A stretch of DNA of 64,000 nt from Chamaea fasciata (taxonomy: Eukaryota; Chordata; Aves; Passeriformes; Sylviidae). Shown here piece by piece: positions 48,975-59,641 of this stretch. The notes under the pieces were generated by a model that did not search any database, had not been told where the DNA came from, and saw only the letters and a list, made by a program, of their open reading frames with translations. The stretch lies in NCBI GenBank assembly GCA_029207755.1, contig JARCOQ010000081.1:1-64000 (forward strand), written 5' to 3'. Made by a program: the position numbers and the translations under genes. Numbering within the stretch: position 1 is the first letter of the stretch; each line of letters opens with the position of its first letter.

Positions 48975-51635
48975 TCTGTTCCCACCTCAGCCCACTGCAG
49001 AGCCAGAGAACTCTAGGGAAGGGCTTCCCATCCGGGAATTTCGGATAGGACTGATTCCTCACCTTTAGATTTAAAAAGTGTCATTTTGTGCTGATCCGGC
49101 CAAGCTATGCCAATTTTGTTTTCGCAGTGGGCAGGCTCAGCACCAAGGACACAGACAGCACCTGAAGGAATCAGTGAAATTTACTACAGTTCAAAGCAGC
49201 AAAGGAGCACAGAAGGAGCAGCTCAGCAATGCAGCCAGCCGTCACTACCACGGATTGCCCGCAGTGATTGAGAAAGATCCATCACCAGTTACCCTCAGCC
49301 TTTCCCATCACCCACACCCACACAGCAGCTGGGGAAGCTGTCACAGCCAAGGACTGCAGAGCCTCTCCCGGACACTGGGAATTCCTGCAGCTGCCTCCAG
49401 CCACAGCTGAGGCTCCAGCCTGGCTGGGAGAGGGCCCAGCTTTGATAGTGCTGAATAAACAAACTGCCAGCAGCACTCCTAGTGCAGGAACATCTGGTTG
49501 CATCCTCCTCTTGGGTTTCTCCCAAAGCCTGGCCAGGGCCCAAGGAGGAACCAGGGGAGTTGCCTTTGACCCTACAGCCCCGAACAAGGCCAGATGTCAG
49601 ACTTCATGGCCTTGTCTGGCTTCTAAATACAGAAAGGTCAATACATGTTTCACTGAGGAGAGGATGCATCTATTACAACGCTAATGACGGTGCCTATTTT
49701 GTTAACGAGCAGATACAAAGATAACCTTTGGCTGGAAGGTTCATCGAGAGGTCACCTTTGGCTCAGGGCCGCTTGTTCAGGCCTCAGTCAGGCCTCTTGT
49801 CCAGGCCTTGGCACTTCAGGCTTTAGTGCTGGGCTTGACACTGCTGGCTTAACACTGGGACTTGATGAGCTCCCAGGTCTTTCCCAGCAGAAAGGATTCT
49901 ATATTTCCATGATTTTATCTGCTGGGTTCAGTCAGGTCCATGTTAGCAGCATTACTTTGGTCAAAAAGTTCCCTCTTGGTCAGCTCTTGTGGCCTAAGGC
50001 TTCAGCTCCTTCAGCTCCTGGTGCTAAGCTGCTCACGCTGAACGAGACGACTCAGAGAGAAGAATACAGTTCATCCAATTCCTTCTGGGACACTGAGAGG
50101 GGAGGGTGTGCAAACAGGAGCATTGTCTGGTGTCCCCTCCTCTCTGCCCTTCACGCCTTTCAGCGCTTAGAAACAGCCGAGAGCTTTCTCCAAGAGTGCG
50201 ATGAAGCAGCTGCTCCTGCTCCCAGGTCTGGCTCTCTCCAGTCTCTGACCTTGCCTGCTTTTGTCCCTCTTGCTGTGCCCTCTGTTCCCCCGGGGCTCGG
50301 TGGCTGCTGCCCAGGACTGTGGAAGTGGCACAGATCCAGGGGTCGAGACCCTCCTTTCTCTGCCCTTGCAGCTGCCTGCTCACAGCAGCCTTTTCCATCT
50401 GGAAGCTCCACGTGGAGAGGGAGTCCTCACCTCTGTTCCTTGCACAACCCCCAGGAGCCCAGGGCTGCCATCTCAAGTCCCTGCGGGCCCTGAGGGCTCC
50501 CGGGTGCCTCAGGCTGCTGTGACACCGCTGCCCACGGGAGGGAACAGTGGCGGGGGCTGTGCTCAAAGTCAGCTCCATGTGCTGCTGCTGCTGCTGCTGC
50601 TGCTGTGGGGGTCGTTTGTCCAGCCCTGCCCCAGACTGAGGGATCGGATCCAGGCCCTGCTGCTGCTCCCTGGGGATCAGGCACAGTTTGGTTGTCGCCG
50701 TCAGGGCCAGCAGAAGCCGTGGCCGGAGCAGCGGGTGCTGACAGTGCCCCAGGGCCCGGGGCCGGAGGTGTTCCTGTGCTGGGGGCTGGCCGGAGCTGCC
50801 CCTTGTTCTCCCTCTGCCTCCCGCAGAGCTGGGCCGGGCACAAGTGGGGTAGCACAGCAAACAGGGAGCCTGCCAGTCTCTTCCAGCCCTGTCTGCTCAG
50901 AGTTTGGGCCTTGGAGCTGCAGGTGGACACAGGCAGCTGCTCCTGCTCCCTCTGCGTGTCCCCATGTTCAGCAGCGCTGCTCCATCAGTCTGTGCCCAGC
51001 AACGGGGAAAAGCCTCAGCCCTGCAGGGCCAGGAGCTGCCGGGCTCTGCCTGGGGAGCTGCTCCACACGGGAACCAGCAGCAAAGGACATTCCTTCCCTA
51101 GGACAAGTTTTCTATTAGGAAAAAAAAAAAAAAAGAAAATTAAAAACAACACAGAAAAAAAGTGGAAGATAAAAACAAAACCCAAGTGCAGCGTAGTAAA
51201 AATACTTTATAGCTTTGCATAAAGAGATAACTGAACTTTTTCAAATGAGATCTCCGTTATTTACTCCATAGATGTGCTGATGGCATGGATCCATCCTGCT
51301 GACCTCAGCAGCCTTTTAAAAAAGATTTTGTGGTTTGTTTCCAGTATTATTTTAAATTGTGATTGAAGCAATAGGAAATTGCTTTGTGCCCCGCCAGCTC
51401 CAAGCAGGACTGGGAATCTAAACTTTGCCAAACCCCAAATCCTTTACAAGACGACCTTCCTTCTCACCCTGTGAATGAGCTGCACATTCCCTTTGAAATT
51501 GTCAGGGGTTTCTTAAAGACACAAAGTCCCACTTACAGCTTTTTGCTCCGCTTGGGAAGTGCAGAAGGGCAATTCTTCATCCATCCGCTCCAGACTGCAC
51601 TGCCTTAGGAACGCCGTCCACTCGCCAGGTTTTGC
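48975..51635. other. No recognised gene; CTG repeat and A-rich tract
   Basis: GC-rich sequence at 50,000-51,110 keeps long overlapping frames open on both strands (for example 50033-50860 minus and 50261-51118 plus), none with a recognisable domain. A (CTG)9-like run lies at 50,578-50,606 and a run of 15 A at 51,120-51,134. The A run follows GC-rich sequence directly, as in a retroposed copy, but no poly(A) signal precedes it. Confidence 0.4.
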
Positions 51636-51639
51636 TCAC

Positions 51640-52000
51640 TTGTGGCACTTCTGGAGGAGGAAGAAAGGGCAGTTGCACGATTCCAGCCAAAAAAGGAATG
51701 AAGAGCGGGACAGACAAAACATCCTGTGGAGATCCAGGCGTTCAGCTGGAACTGTGGAGTGCTTGGGTTCTTGCCAATTGGATGTGGATCCCTCACTGCA
51801 ATCTCCTGGCCTGCAGGAGAGTCTCACTCACCTGCAAAAGCAGAGAGCTCACTCGGTGGGCTCAGAATGGGCTCGTCTGATGCAAAGCTGTCAGAGCAAT
51901 GTGAGGGCAGAGCCGGCCCAGCCGTGCCTGGGGCTGAGCCCAGCAGAGCCCTGGCAGAGCCCAGAGCAGCCTCAGCACCCGCAGAGCCCGGCTGGAAGGA
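51640..52000. repeat. Second copy of the segment shared with 18.6-18.96 kb
   Basis: See the copy at 18,595-18,965. Here it adjoins PIM-related sequence: from about 51,975 to 52,150 it resembles the last intron of the intact PIM-like gene (52,890-53,090), with GAGAGAAACCAGAAA, GTGCCCAGGCCA and CAGAGCTG patches in order. Confidence 0.55.
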
Positions 52001-52331
52001 GAGAAACCAGAAAGTGCCCGTCAGCCGAAGGCTCCTGTCCCCTCATCCCGAGCGCCCGCAGTGCCCAGGCCACGCTGGCCGTGCTCAGAGCTGGGCCCAA
52101 AGCTGCCCATCACTGCTGCCTTTGGGGGCAGAGCAGGAGGGCAGGACACGTGCCCAGCCTGCAGCCGGCCACGGCACATCCAGCCCTCAGCAGCTGCGCA
52201 GAGCCAAAAGGCAGCTTGACGGCCGAGTGAAGAATCTGTGGCGTCTGCCCCAGCAAAGGGAGGAACCTTTGGTGCCCGGCCAGGCCGTGCCATGCCCACA
52301 TCTGGGAGCATCCCCCCAGCTGTGGACTCAC

Positions 52332-52530
52332 CTGCAAACTGGGCCCCAGGGAGCGTGTCTGAAGAAGGTGCCAGAATCCAAGTCGATCATCCTCAGCTGC
52401 CGGTGGCCAGGTCGAGGAAGAGCTTGGCATCCTTGGGGTTGTCCTTGGTGTCTCCAGCAGCAGCCCCACCTGATACAGCTTCTCCAGGGGCTCCTCCTTC
52501 CCTGGGGGCCAGACCAGGCTGTCAGTGCGC
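52332..52530 (-). pseudogene. Decayed PIM-like kinase exon
   Basis: On the minus strand this matches exon 3 of the intact PIM-like gene next to it, including the stretch around the DFG motif and the splice donor (CTCAC complement at 52,327-52,331). The motif IDFGCG of the intact gene reads IDLDSG here, so the DFG Phe and Gly are lost. The catalytic loop HRDIKPEN cannot be read and the frame is interrupted upstream. Flanking intron patches are conserved too (52,250-52,331 resembles intron 3), so this is a segmental duplicate and not a retrocopy. The exon 4 equivalent is missing. Confidence 0.72.
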
Positions 52531-52728
52531 TGCCCAGGGCCCCAGCCACCAACGAACCAGGACAAGCATAACTAGGGTGGATGGTGGCCACCAGTGCTTG
52601 CTACACCAGGTCTCCAGCTCTGCCCCAGCACAGATGTTCCCATCTGGTCATCCCTGCTCAGAGCTACAGGCAGGACAAAAACACTCTGGTTTTCTTTAGC
52701 ACTGATTGCCATGAGATGTGTGGAGCTG

Positions 52729-54831
52729 TTACCTGTCAGGTCTTTGGATCAAACTGTGCACATGGACCTCTCCCATCTTCTGGGGCAGATGAACACCCTG
52801 CAGCCAAGGATCACTGAAGAGGTCTTCTAAGGATGGCCTGTCCAAGGGTTGCATGGACAAACACCTCCTGATAACATTTTGGCACTCTGAAGAGAGAAAC
52901 CAGAAACCAGCAGTCAGTTGGAGAAGGATCCCGTCTGCTTTGCCCCTCCATTCCCGTGCCCAGGCCATGCTGGGTGTGCCCAGAGCTGTGCCTAAACTTC
53001 CCCATGGATTCTCTGTTTGGAGGAGAGCAGGACATGTGCCACCTCCTCAGCAGCTGCCAGAGCAGGCTGCTCATCAGCCTGCTGCTGTCTCCCAGCACCG
53101 GGATTCCCCTGTGCCCAGAGATGAGGACCCACCTTGAGAGAGCCATCGTGGGAACAAGATGCGCCCCCAGATGAACTGCTGGCCCCTCCTGAACGGGTGC
53201 TTCCCCATGACCAGGTGGTACAGCAGGAGGCCCAGGGACCAGATCGTCGCTGCCTCGCCGTGGTAGCGTTGGTGGTGGATCCACTCTGGTGGGCTGTAGG
53301 GCAGGGTTCCTATGGAACACAGACGGAGTTCATCAGGGGATGCTGCAACTCCTAAAGCCTCGCCCCGGCATCCCTGGGCGTGTGGGGGCTGGCCCCCTCC
53401 CGCCCCCACCCAAAAGCAACTTGGCTCAAGAAATAACGCTGCTCCTAGCAGCGAGAGGGGGAAGCCGCGGTGCTACAGCCAGGCTGGGCCGTGAGATGCC
53501 CAGGAACATCCCCTGAGAGGGCTCACCCGCAAATTGCCTGTAGGCTGTGTCTTGGAGGAAGGCGCCACAGCCAAAGTCGATCAGTTTGAGCTGCCCGGTG
53601 GCCAGGTCGAGCAGGATGTTCTCCGGCTTGATGTCGCGGTGCAGGACCCCGCAGCTGGTGCAGTGCCGCACGGCCTCCAGCACCTGGCGGAACAGCCCCT
53701 GCGCCTCCTCCTCCGGCAGGAACCTCCGCTCCGCCAGGAAACCCGAGAGGTCCTGGCACCGCTCCGGACGCTCCAGCACCAACAGGAAGCCGTTGGGGAG
53801 CTCAAGCCACTCCAGCAGCTGAATGATGCCACCACATCCAGAGGACAGCCTGTCCAGCAGCACGATTTCCAGGGGCGCACGGGCGCCGTTGGGCTGCCGA
53901 AGGACCACGATGCCGTCAGTGGGGCTGAGGCTGTGCCAGGGCTCGGGAACCCCTCACCCAGCCCCGGATGCTCTGGGCCCCCCGCTCAGCCCACGCCCGC
54001 TCTCCCTGCAGGGCTCCCGCCGGCTCTTCCCCTGCCGGGCCCCAGCTTCTCCCGCCGGCCCCGCTCACTCACCAGCTCGCCCCAGTGCTGGACGCGGGCC
54101 CGGGGCACGCATTTGATGGCCACCTGCGAGCAAAGGCCAGCAGCGGGCTCAGCTCGCCGCCTGCCCCGCCGCGCCCCGATCTTCTCCTCCTCCTCCTCCG
54201 CCCTCCTCCTCCTCCTCCGCCCGCCGCCAGCCCCGCCGCTCACCGGGGCGCCGTCCGAGAGCCGCGTCCCCGAGTAGACGCTGCCGAAGCCTCCGCGCCC
54301 CAGCAGCGAACCCAGCCGGTACCGGTCCTGCAGGGCCTCCCGCGCCTCCCCTGCGGGCGACACGCGGCCCTCAGCGCTCGGCCCGGGGCCAGACACGGCC
54401 CCCGAGCGCCCCCCGAGCGCCCCGGGCCGGCCATCCCCACCCGCCCCGGGCCCCGGCGGCTCGAGGCCGGCGGCTGCGCTGCCGAGCGGCGGAGCTCGGG
54501 CCGGGGAAGCCGCGGCGGAGGCGGCGGGAGCGGCCGCGCCGCGTGTGTCCTTAGCGGGGCCCGGGAGGAGCCGGGGCCGGGGCCGGGGTCGGGGCCGGGG
54601 TCGGGGCCGGGGCCGGGGCCGGGGCCGGGGCCGGGGCCGGGGTCGGGGTCGGGGCCGGGGCCGGGGCCGGGGCCGGGGCCGGGCTCGGGACAGGCGCAGC
54701 CAAAGCGCAGCGATGCCGCCCTGGCCCCAGGCACTGATGCCCGCCCAGCACCGCCACAGCCAGCACCGCCAGAGCCGGGCGGAGCCCAGACCGCGGCGGG
54801 ACGCCCGGGGCCGGGGGCGGGCCCGGGGCAT
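52729..54831 (-). CDS. PIM-like Ser/Thr kinase, five exons
   Basis: Coding exons on the minus strand: 54831-54244, 54123-54073, 53893-53527, 53309-53133 and 52886-52729 (stop). All splice sites are GT-AG and phases join, giving 446 residues. PIM kinases are constitutively active growth and survival kinases of about 310 residues; the extra length is a disordered N-terminus. Landmarks: glycine loop LGRGGFGSV (177-185), K200 in VAIK, hinge LERPE with the PIM-specific proline, HRDIKPEN (D300), DFG (319-321), YSPPEW and the C-terminal LPQ..EVHVHSL tail. No key residue is missing. Exons 2-5 match PIM1 throughout. Residues 1-165 are Arg/Pro-rich and depend on the first ATG (54831); the true start may be closer to the kinase domain. 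Confidence 0.93.
54181..54229. repeat. CTC/CCT trinucleotide run in PIM-like intron 1
   Basis: A (CTC)n run interrupted by CG dinucleotides lies in the 120-bp first intron of the PIM-like gene. On the sense strand it is a GAG-rich purine run close to the donor. Confidence 0.75.
54571..54678 (+). repeat. Hexanucleotide repeat, 18 units of CCGGGG or TCGGGG
   Basis: Eighteen perfect-length hexamers in a row: 14 CCGGGG and four TCGGGG. On the plus strand this is the GGGGCC unit. The array lies inside exon 1 of the PIM-like gene, which is read from the other strand, so the protein carries Arg-Pro dipeptide repeats there. All three plus-strand frames and two other minus-strand frames are also open, giving overlapping ORFs that I do not accept. 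Confidence 0.97.
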
Positions 54832-54834
54832 GGC

Positions 54835-57800
54835 TCAGCCCTGCGGGGGGAGAGGGAGAGGCCGGGACGGGGACGCCGAGAGGGGCCGGGGGGGTCGGGA
54901 AAGGGACACCGGGAGAGGCTGCGGGACAGCGAGACAGAGTGCGGGACAGCGGGAGAGGGAGAGGAGGAACAAGAGAGGGACGGGGACGGGTCGTAGACGC
55001 CGTAGACGCCGTAGACTCGCTGCTGCCGCTGCTGCTGCCGCTGCCGCCGCTGCAACTGGAGCCCTGGGGCCGTTTGTCTGCGTGTCCGTTCCACGCTCCA
55101 GCCCCGCGCTCCCCGGGGGCAGCCCCCGAGCCGCTCCAAACACGGACACTTGGCCGTGCTGAGCCCACATCCAGAGGCCTGACTCCTGCGCCGTGGCAGA
55201 GGAATTCCCTCGGTCGCTGCTGTGCATTGTCCCTGCTGAGGCTCAGACACTGTCAGGACACATTCCCTGCTTGTAGGATTCGTGCCCGACCCAAGCACTA
55301 CGCTTATGTCTCCAGCCTTACTTTGCAGCAAAAACAGGGGAAGGCAAACTCTGTCTATGGCCCATGGTATTTTCGAGGGTCTAAAACTCACTAAGTCATC
55401 GATCTGAGAGGTGAGATCCATTTGGAATTAATGGCACGGAGAAGTAGTGCAACACGGAAAAGGGAAGCATAGAAATAAATAGAGGAAAACCTCTTGGTTT
55501 ATTTCTTGCATTTTCATTTCACTTCTGGAAAGCTGTTGCAGTTTTCCAGCAACCTTCACCACAGTCCCAGCTGCTCTTTTCAAGAACCTTTGGTGGAGAA
55601 CGAGGTCGAGCTGCTGGCACAAGATGTGCCACCAACTGCAGCTTCTCCTGGATTTCCATACTGAGTGCAGCACGACTTTTGCAGCAAAGCAGCACAAATG
55701 TTTGGAAAACTTTACGATTTGTCCTTTCTTTTTTCCTTGTGGGCTGGGGAGTTGTGCCATTGGTAAGGTTTTCCTTGTTACTGTTTTAATCCAAGAAAAC
55801 AGGAGGTGGCACCAGCACTTGTTGGGGAATGCAACCCTGACTGAATCCAGAGACAGAATCTCCCTGACACTGTGTGAGCTCCCCGGGCTGGGCTCAGGTT
55901 CCTGCTGGGACTCTGCAGGGAGCTCCAGCTGGGATCAGCAGCAGCTGGAAATACCTCTGGGCATCTCCCTTTTCTGCTGCTCGGAGGAAGCAATGAAGTG
56001 AGTCAAGAAGTTCTGGTTTTTCTTTCTCCGGGTGCATTTTTTCATTGTGTTTGACACCCCAGCGGCAATTTTTGTGATGGCCTCTCTAAGTTGATTCTAT
56101 TTCAGCAGCACCAGCAGCAGGGCTGTGTTGGAGCGCTGCAAATGTGGCCGGTGTGGCTTTAATTCCCCTCGACTTAGTGCCCGGGGACTTGGGAGCATTT
56201 CAATCTCTTCTTTGCACGGTGCCGGCAACAGAAAGACTGAGTTCACTGTCACAAAAGCACAGCGGGCAGCAAGGATGGAAAAAGGCAATTGCAGTTGTCC
56301 TGATAAAATCCAGTCGGCAGCCAGAGGGGTGCAGCAGCAGCCGCGATCTCCAATTGCCAAGGCAAAGGCAGCAGCAGCCTCCTGCCGTCACCTCGGGCTG
56401 AGTGAAACAGTGCTGAAAACAGCGCTGGAAGCCGACCCTTCCTTTCTCTGGAGGCTGGGTCGGGGCAGCACAGGCGGGCCCTGAGCAGTCTGGGCTGTTG
56501 GCGGGTGAGCGTTGCTCCAGGCCGCAGTGGAGCCGGACAAAGGCCTTGGAAGGCGAGGCAGGAGCAGGTGGGAAGGGGCCGGCGCTGCTGCTGCTCCTGC
56601 CCGGGAGCCCCGGCCGGGCCGGGCCGGCGCCCGCTGCGCTGCGGCTCCTGCTGCTGCCAGAGCCGGGCGGGCCTCGGGGACAGGGAATGGACACGGGGGG
56701 ACAGCAAAGGCCGGCGGGGCTGCGGGGATGCTGGTGCTGGGGCCAGCGCCGGCACGGAGCTTCGGCCGCAGTTGACCCGGAGGGAACCGCGGGGCAAAGG
56801 CTCCATTTCAGCCTTTCTTTCCTCACGGCTGCGAAACGACCGAAATAAAAGGAGAACCAGCAGGGCCCGGCCCCTTCTCCTTCGGGAGGAGCTCCACGCC
56901 TGGGGCCGGGAGGGGCCCTGAGGGGCCGGGAGGGGCAATGAAGGGCCATGAAGGGCTGTCGGGGGCCAGGAGAGGTTCTGTGTAGCCAGGAGGGGTTTGA
57001 GGGGCCGTGAGGAGCCTCAGCCCCGGCAGCAGCGGGGTCCCACCGTGTCCCCAGGGCAGGGCAGCCGCGAGGGGCCGCGAGTGCAGACGTGGCAGCAGAG
57101 CGGGCTTGGGGCACCTCCGGGAGGGGATGAGAGCCTTCCCCAGCTCCAAACCACACCAAACCCACCACTAACAGGATTTCCCATCTTTAGAATCCACTGG
57201 CAACTTGGAGTCCACTGAACCGTTTAATCCCAGTGGAAAATGCAAGGGAATTTTCCTAATGACTTACATCCAGCCTTGGTTAATCGTGTCTAAGGTTTAA
57301 AAATCTGACCAGTGAAAAGTAACACTAATAAATAATAAGAACAATAGCAAGAAATAAACTCCCAAATCCCAACATTCAGCACCACACCAAAATGACCAAC
57401 CTCATTTTTCTTTACTAGCACAAGGTTCATGAAAACAAATGCTGTTAACTTTCTCCACCTCACATCTTCCCCACCAGACAAATGAGGCCGTTTGCAGTGT
57501 TTAATACAAGTCACAATGGAGGGCTGGAGGGAAGAACGGGGAGACACTACCAATTTACATGTCAAACCCAGCGGTCCAGCTTCAAAGTGGAGAGAATAAA
57601 ATGGAATGGGGGCAGGGGCTGGTCAGATGTTCCTCTAAAGGATGGCAAAATCACCTCCAAGTGAACAGGAGGGGAAAATCAATCCCTATAAACCACCCAG
57701 GGTGTTCAGGGACTCAGCTGTGAGGAGCTGGACATGGACAGAGGCATCTGGAACAGTTCTTTCCTCAGGCTGAGCTCTCCAGCCTGGCCCTGAAGTCAAT

Positions 57801-58385
57801 CAAGTGCTTTCCCAGAGCATTCCATGGTTGCCAACCACCCTTCAAGATGTGGCTCACAGGAGCAGAGAACCTTTCTCAAGGTTCTGAGCAGAAAAAGTGG
57901 CAAGAGATGCCCAATTCCGAGCCCTGTTTAAAAACCTGGAAAATAAAAATCAGTTGAACTCTGAAGCCCAGCGGTGGCTCCCAGAATCTCAGAGCCAAGG
58001 GGAAACGGGAAAGGCTTTTTACAAGAACCAACGCTGAAGAGCTCCCAGATGAATGTGTGTGACATTTTGAGAGGCTTCCAATTTTCCACAGTTTCCCTTG
58101 AATTGTTGAAATTGATTTTGCCTTTGCCTCCTCTTGCACTAAAGGAGCCTCATTTCAGCAGCCAGGAAGGCAAAGCTCATTCCTGGCCCTGGCTGCTGCT
58201 GTCCGTGCAGCATTTCCATCCCTCCCGTGGCCTCTTCCCTCAGGGTCCCCAGCAGCAGCAGCAGCTGCCGGAGCAGCACATGGAAGCTGCAGATGGAAGT
58301 GCTGCCCACCCCAGCCTGAAGCTGCACAAGGATCCTGCTGCCAGGAACCCCAATATTCCCTCCCAGGGGCCCTGCAAACAGTCAC
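54835..58385. other. CpG-rich 5' flank of the PIM-like gene, then no recognised gene
   Basis: 54,835-55,170 is CpG-rich with (CCGCTG)-type runs near 55,020 and probably contains the PIM-like promoter and 5' UTR. From 55,400 to 58,385 no exon chain or domain could be found. A G-rich run with imperfect GAGGGGCC(N)GGGAGGGG units occurs at about 56,905-57,020. The 322-residue minus-strand ORF at 56200-57168 lies in GC-rich sequence with overlapping frames and is not supported. Confidence 0.45.
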
Positions 58386-58391
58386 CAATTT

Positions 58392-59045
58392 TCAGAAGAG
58401 CAGTGTGGACAGCAGCTGCACCTGGCCGTTATCCTCTATGAAAGGAAGAAAAAAAGACCTCAGCATCGGCTGCTCGGGGCTCAGCTGGGCGTGAGCCTGC
58501 AAACCCACAGGGCACCAAGTGTTTGGTGGGCACACAGTGGCCGTGGCTGGGGGCACAGAGCCTTGCATGGTCAGAGAGTGGCAGGAGCACCGCAACCAGC
58601 TGCAGGGCGACAGGGCTGGGTCTCAGCATGTCCTTGTCCAAAACTGCAAAGCTGAGCATCACGGCCGTCATCCTGACTGACTGTTCATCTGTGTTCCGCA
58701 GGAGCTCCACAAAATGTTCAGTCAGGGGCCACACTTTTTTGGCCTGTGAGGAACACAAGTCGTGAAACGCCGCCCTGGTGCCAAGAGGGCCCAGAGGCCA
58801 AAGGCCTGTCCCGAGGTACTCGGGCAGCCGAACCAGGAGGCAGGAGAGCTGGGAGCAGCTGCCTGAGCTCTCGAAGGCCAGCCAAGCCCAAGCGACTGCA
58901 TTCCCCAGCTCAGCTCCAGCCACTGCCCCCTTGTCACCATTGAGGGAGGGATCCTCAGTGAGCTCGAGAAGGGCCCTGAGCGCAAGGTTACACCTTTCCC
59001 TGCACTCACTCCGCAGGTACTTTGGGGGAGCGCCAGAGCAGCCGG
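58392..59045 (-). pseudogene. Truncated MROH-like copy (three exons)
   Basis: Three segments match consecutive exons of the MROH-like gene next to it: about 59045-58938 (5' part degraded), 58743-58567 (177 bp, in frame, same length as its counterpart) and 58433-58392, which stops after 13 residues (QVQLLSTLLF then stop). The second intron is 133 bp in both copies. The donor of the middle exon is GC (GCAAGG) where the intact gene has GTAAGG, and the first donor is GTGACA. All exons upstream of the first and downstream of the third are missing. It could still be a short expressed gene with a GC-AG intron, but truncation at both ends favours a tandem-duplicate pseudogene. Confidence 0.72.
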
Positions 59046-59641
59046 CTGGCAGGAACATGGCAGCTCCCCAGGGGCTGCTTGTGGCCTCTGACACCCAATT
59101 CCTCAGGGCTTCCCACCAGCCCAGCCCCTCAGAGTCTCCCCCAGCCCGGCCAGCCTGCCCGGCAGCAGAGGCGCAGCCCCACAGCAGCTCCAGAGGAGCC
59201 CGATCAAGAGGCACCGCGGAGCCCTCAGCAATCCGGCCAGCAGCACACGGGCAGGAGGACACAGACGGCGGTTCCTGGCTGGCACAGGGCTTGTGGCCAT
59301 CTCCAGGCTCCGGCCTCGCAGGGATGCCCACAGCTCCGGCCCCCGCCCACGCGCTCTCTCGGCAGTGCAAAGGCTTCCGCAGGACCACCGAGGGCCGAGG
59401 GGCTTCTGGCCATTTTCCCTGCAAGGCTGCACGCCTGGGCAGCTTGCTGAGCACAAAGCACCCTTTTCCCCCTCTTCCCCTGTGCACCCAGGGCAGCAAA
59501 AGAAAAATCCTGGGAGTCTGTGTATTGTAACACATACCCTATATTTATATACTGAAGAAAAAAAAAGAAGAAAAGAAGAATCCTGTAGAAGAAGAAAATC
59601 CCCGCTGGCTCAGTTGGCCCCAGCAGGCAGAGTGTCCCAGA
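59046..59641. other. Spacer between the two MROH-like copies
   Basis: Contains a 368-residue minus-strand frame that reads through into the truncated copy (58429-59535), without recognisable domain upstream of 59,045. A purine-rich GAA run lies at 59,551-59,602. This part would include the 3' UTR of the intact gene; no AATAAA was placed. Confidence 0.4.

Noticed and set aside
50033..51118. Overlapping 275- and 285-residue ORFs on opposite strands
   Set aside because: Neither has a recognisable domain; both depend on GC-rich composition and a CTG run.
54240..55421. 393-residue minus-strand ORF around the hexamer array
   Set aside because: It uses another frame than the PIM-like kinase exon 1 and is open because the repeat lacks stops in all frames.
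56200..57168. 322-residue minus-strand ORF
   Set aside because: It is GC-rich with overlapping frames on both strands, no domain and no splice chain.
59046..59535. Upstream part of the 368-residue minus-strand frame that enters the truncated MROH copy
   Set aside because: No similarity to MROH exons before 59,045; the frame is open through GC-rich 3' flank of the intact gene.
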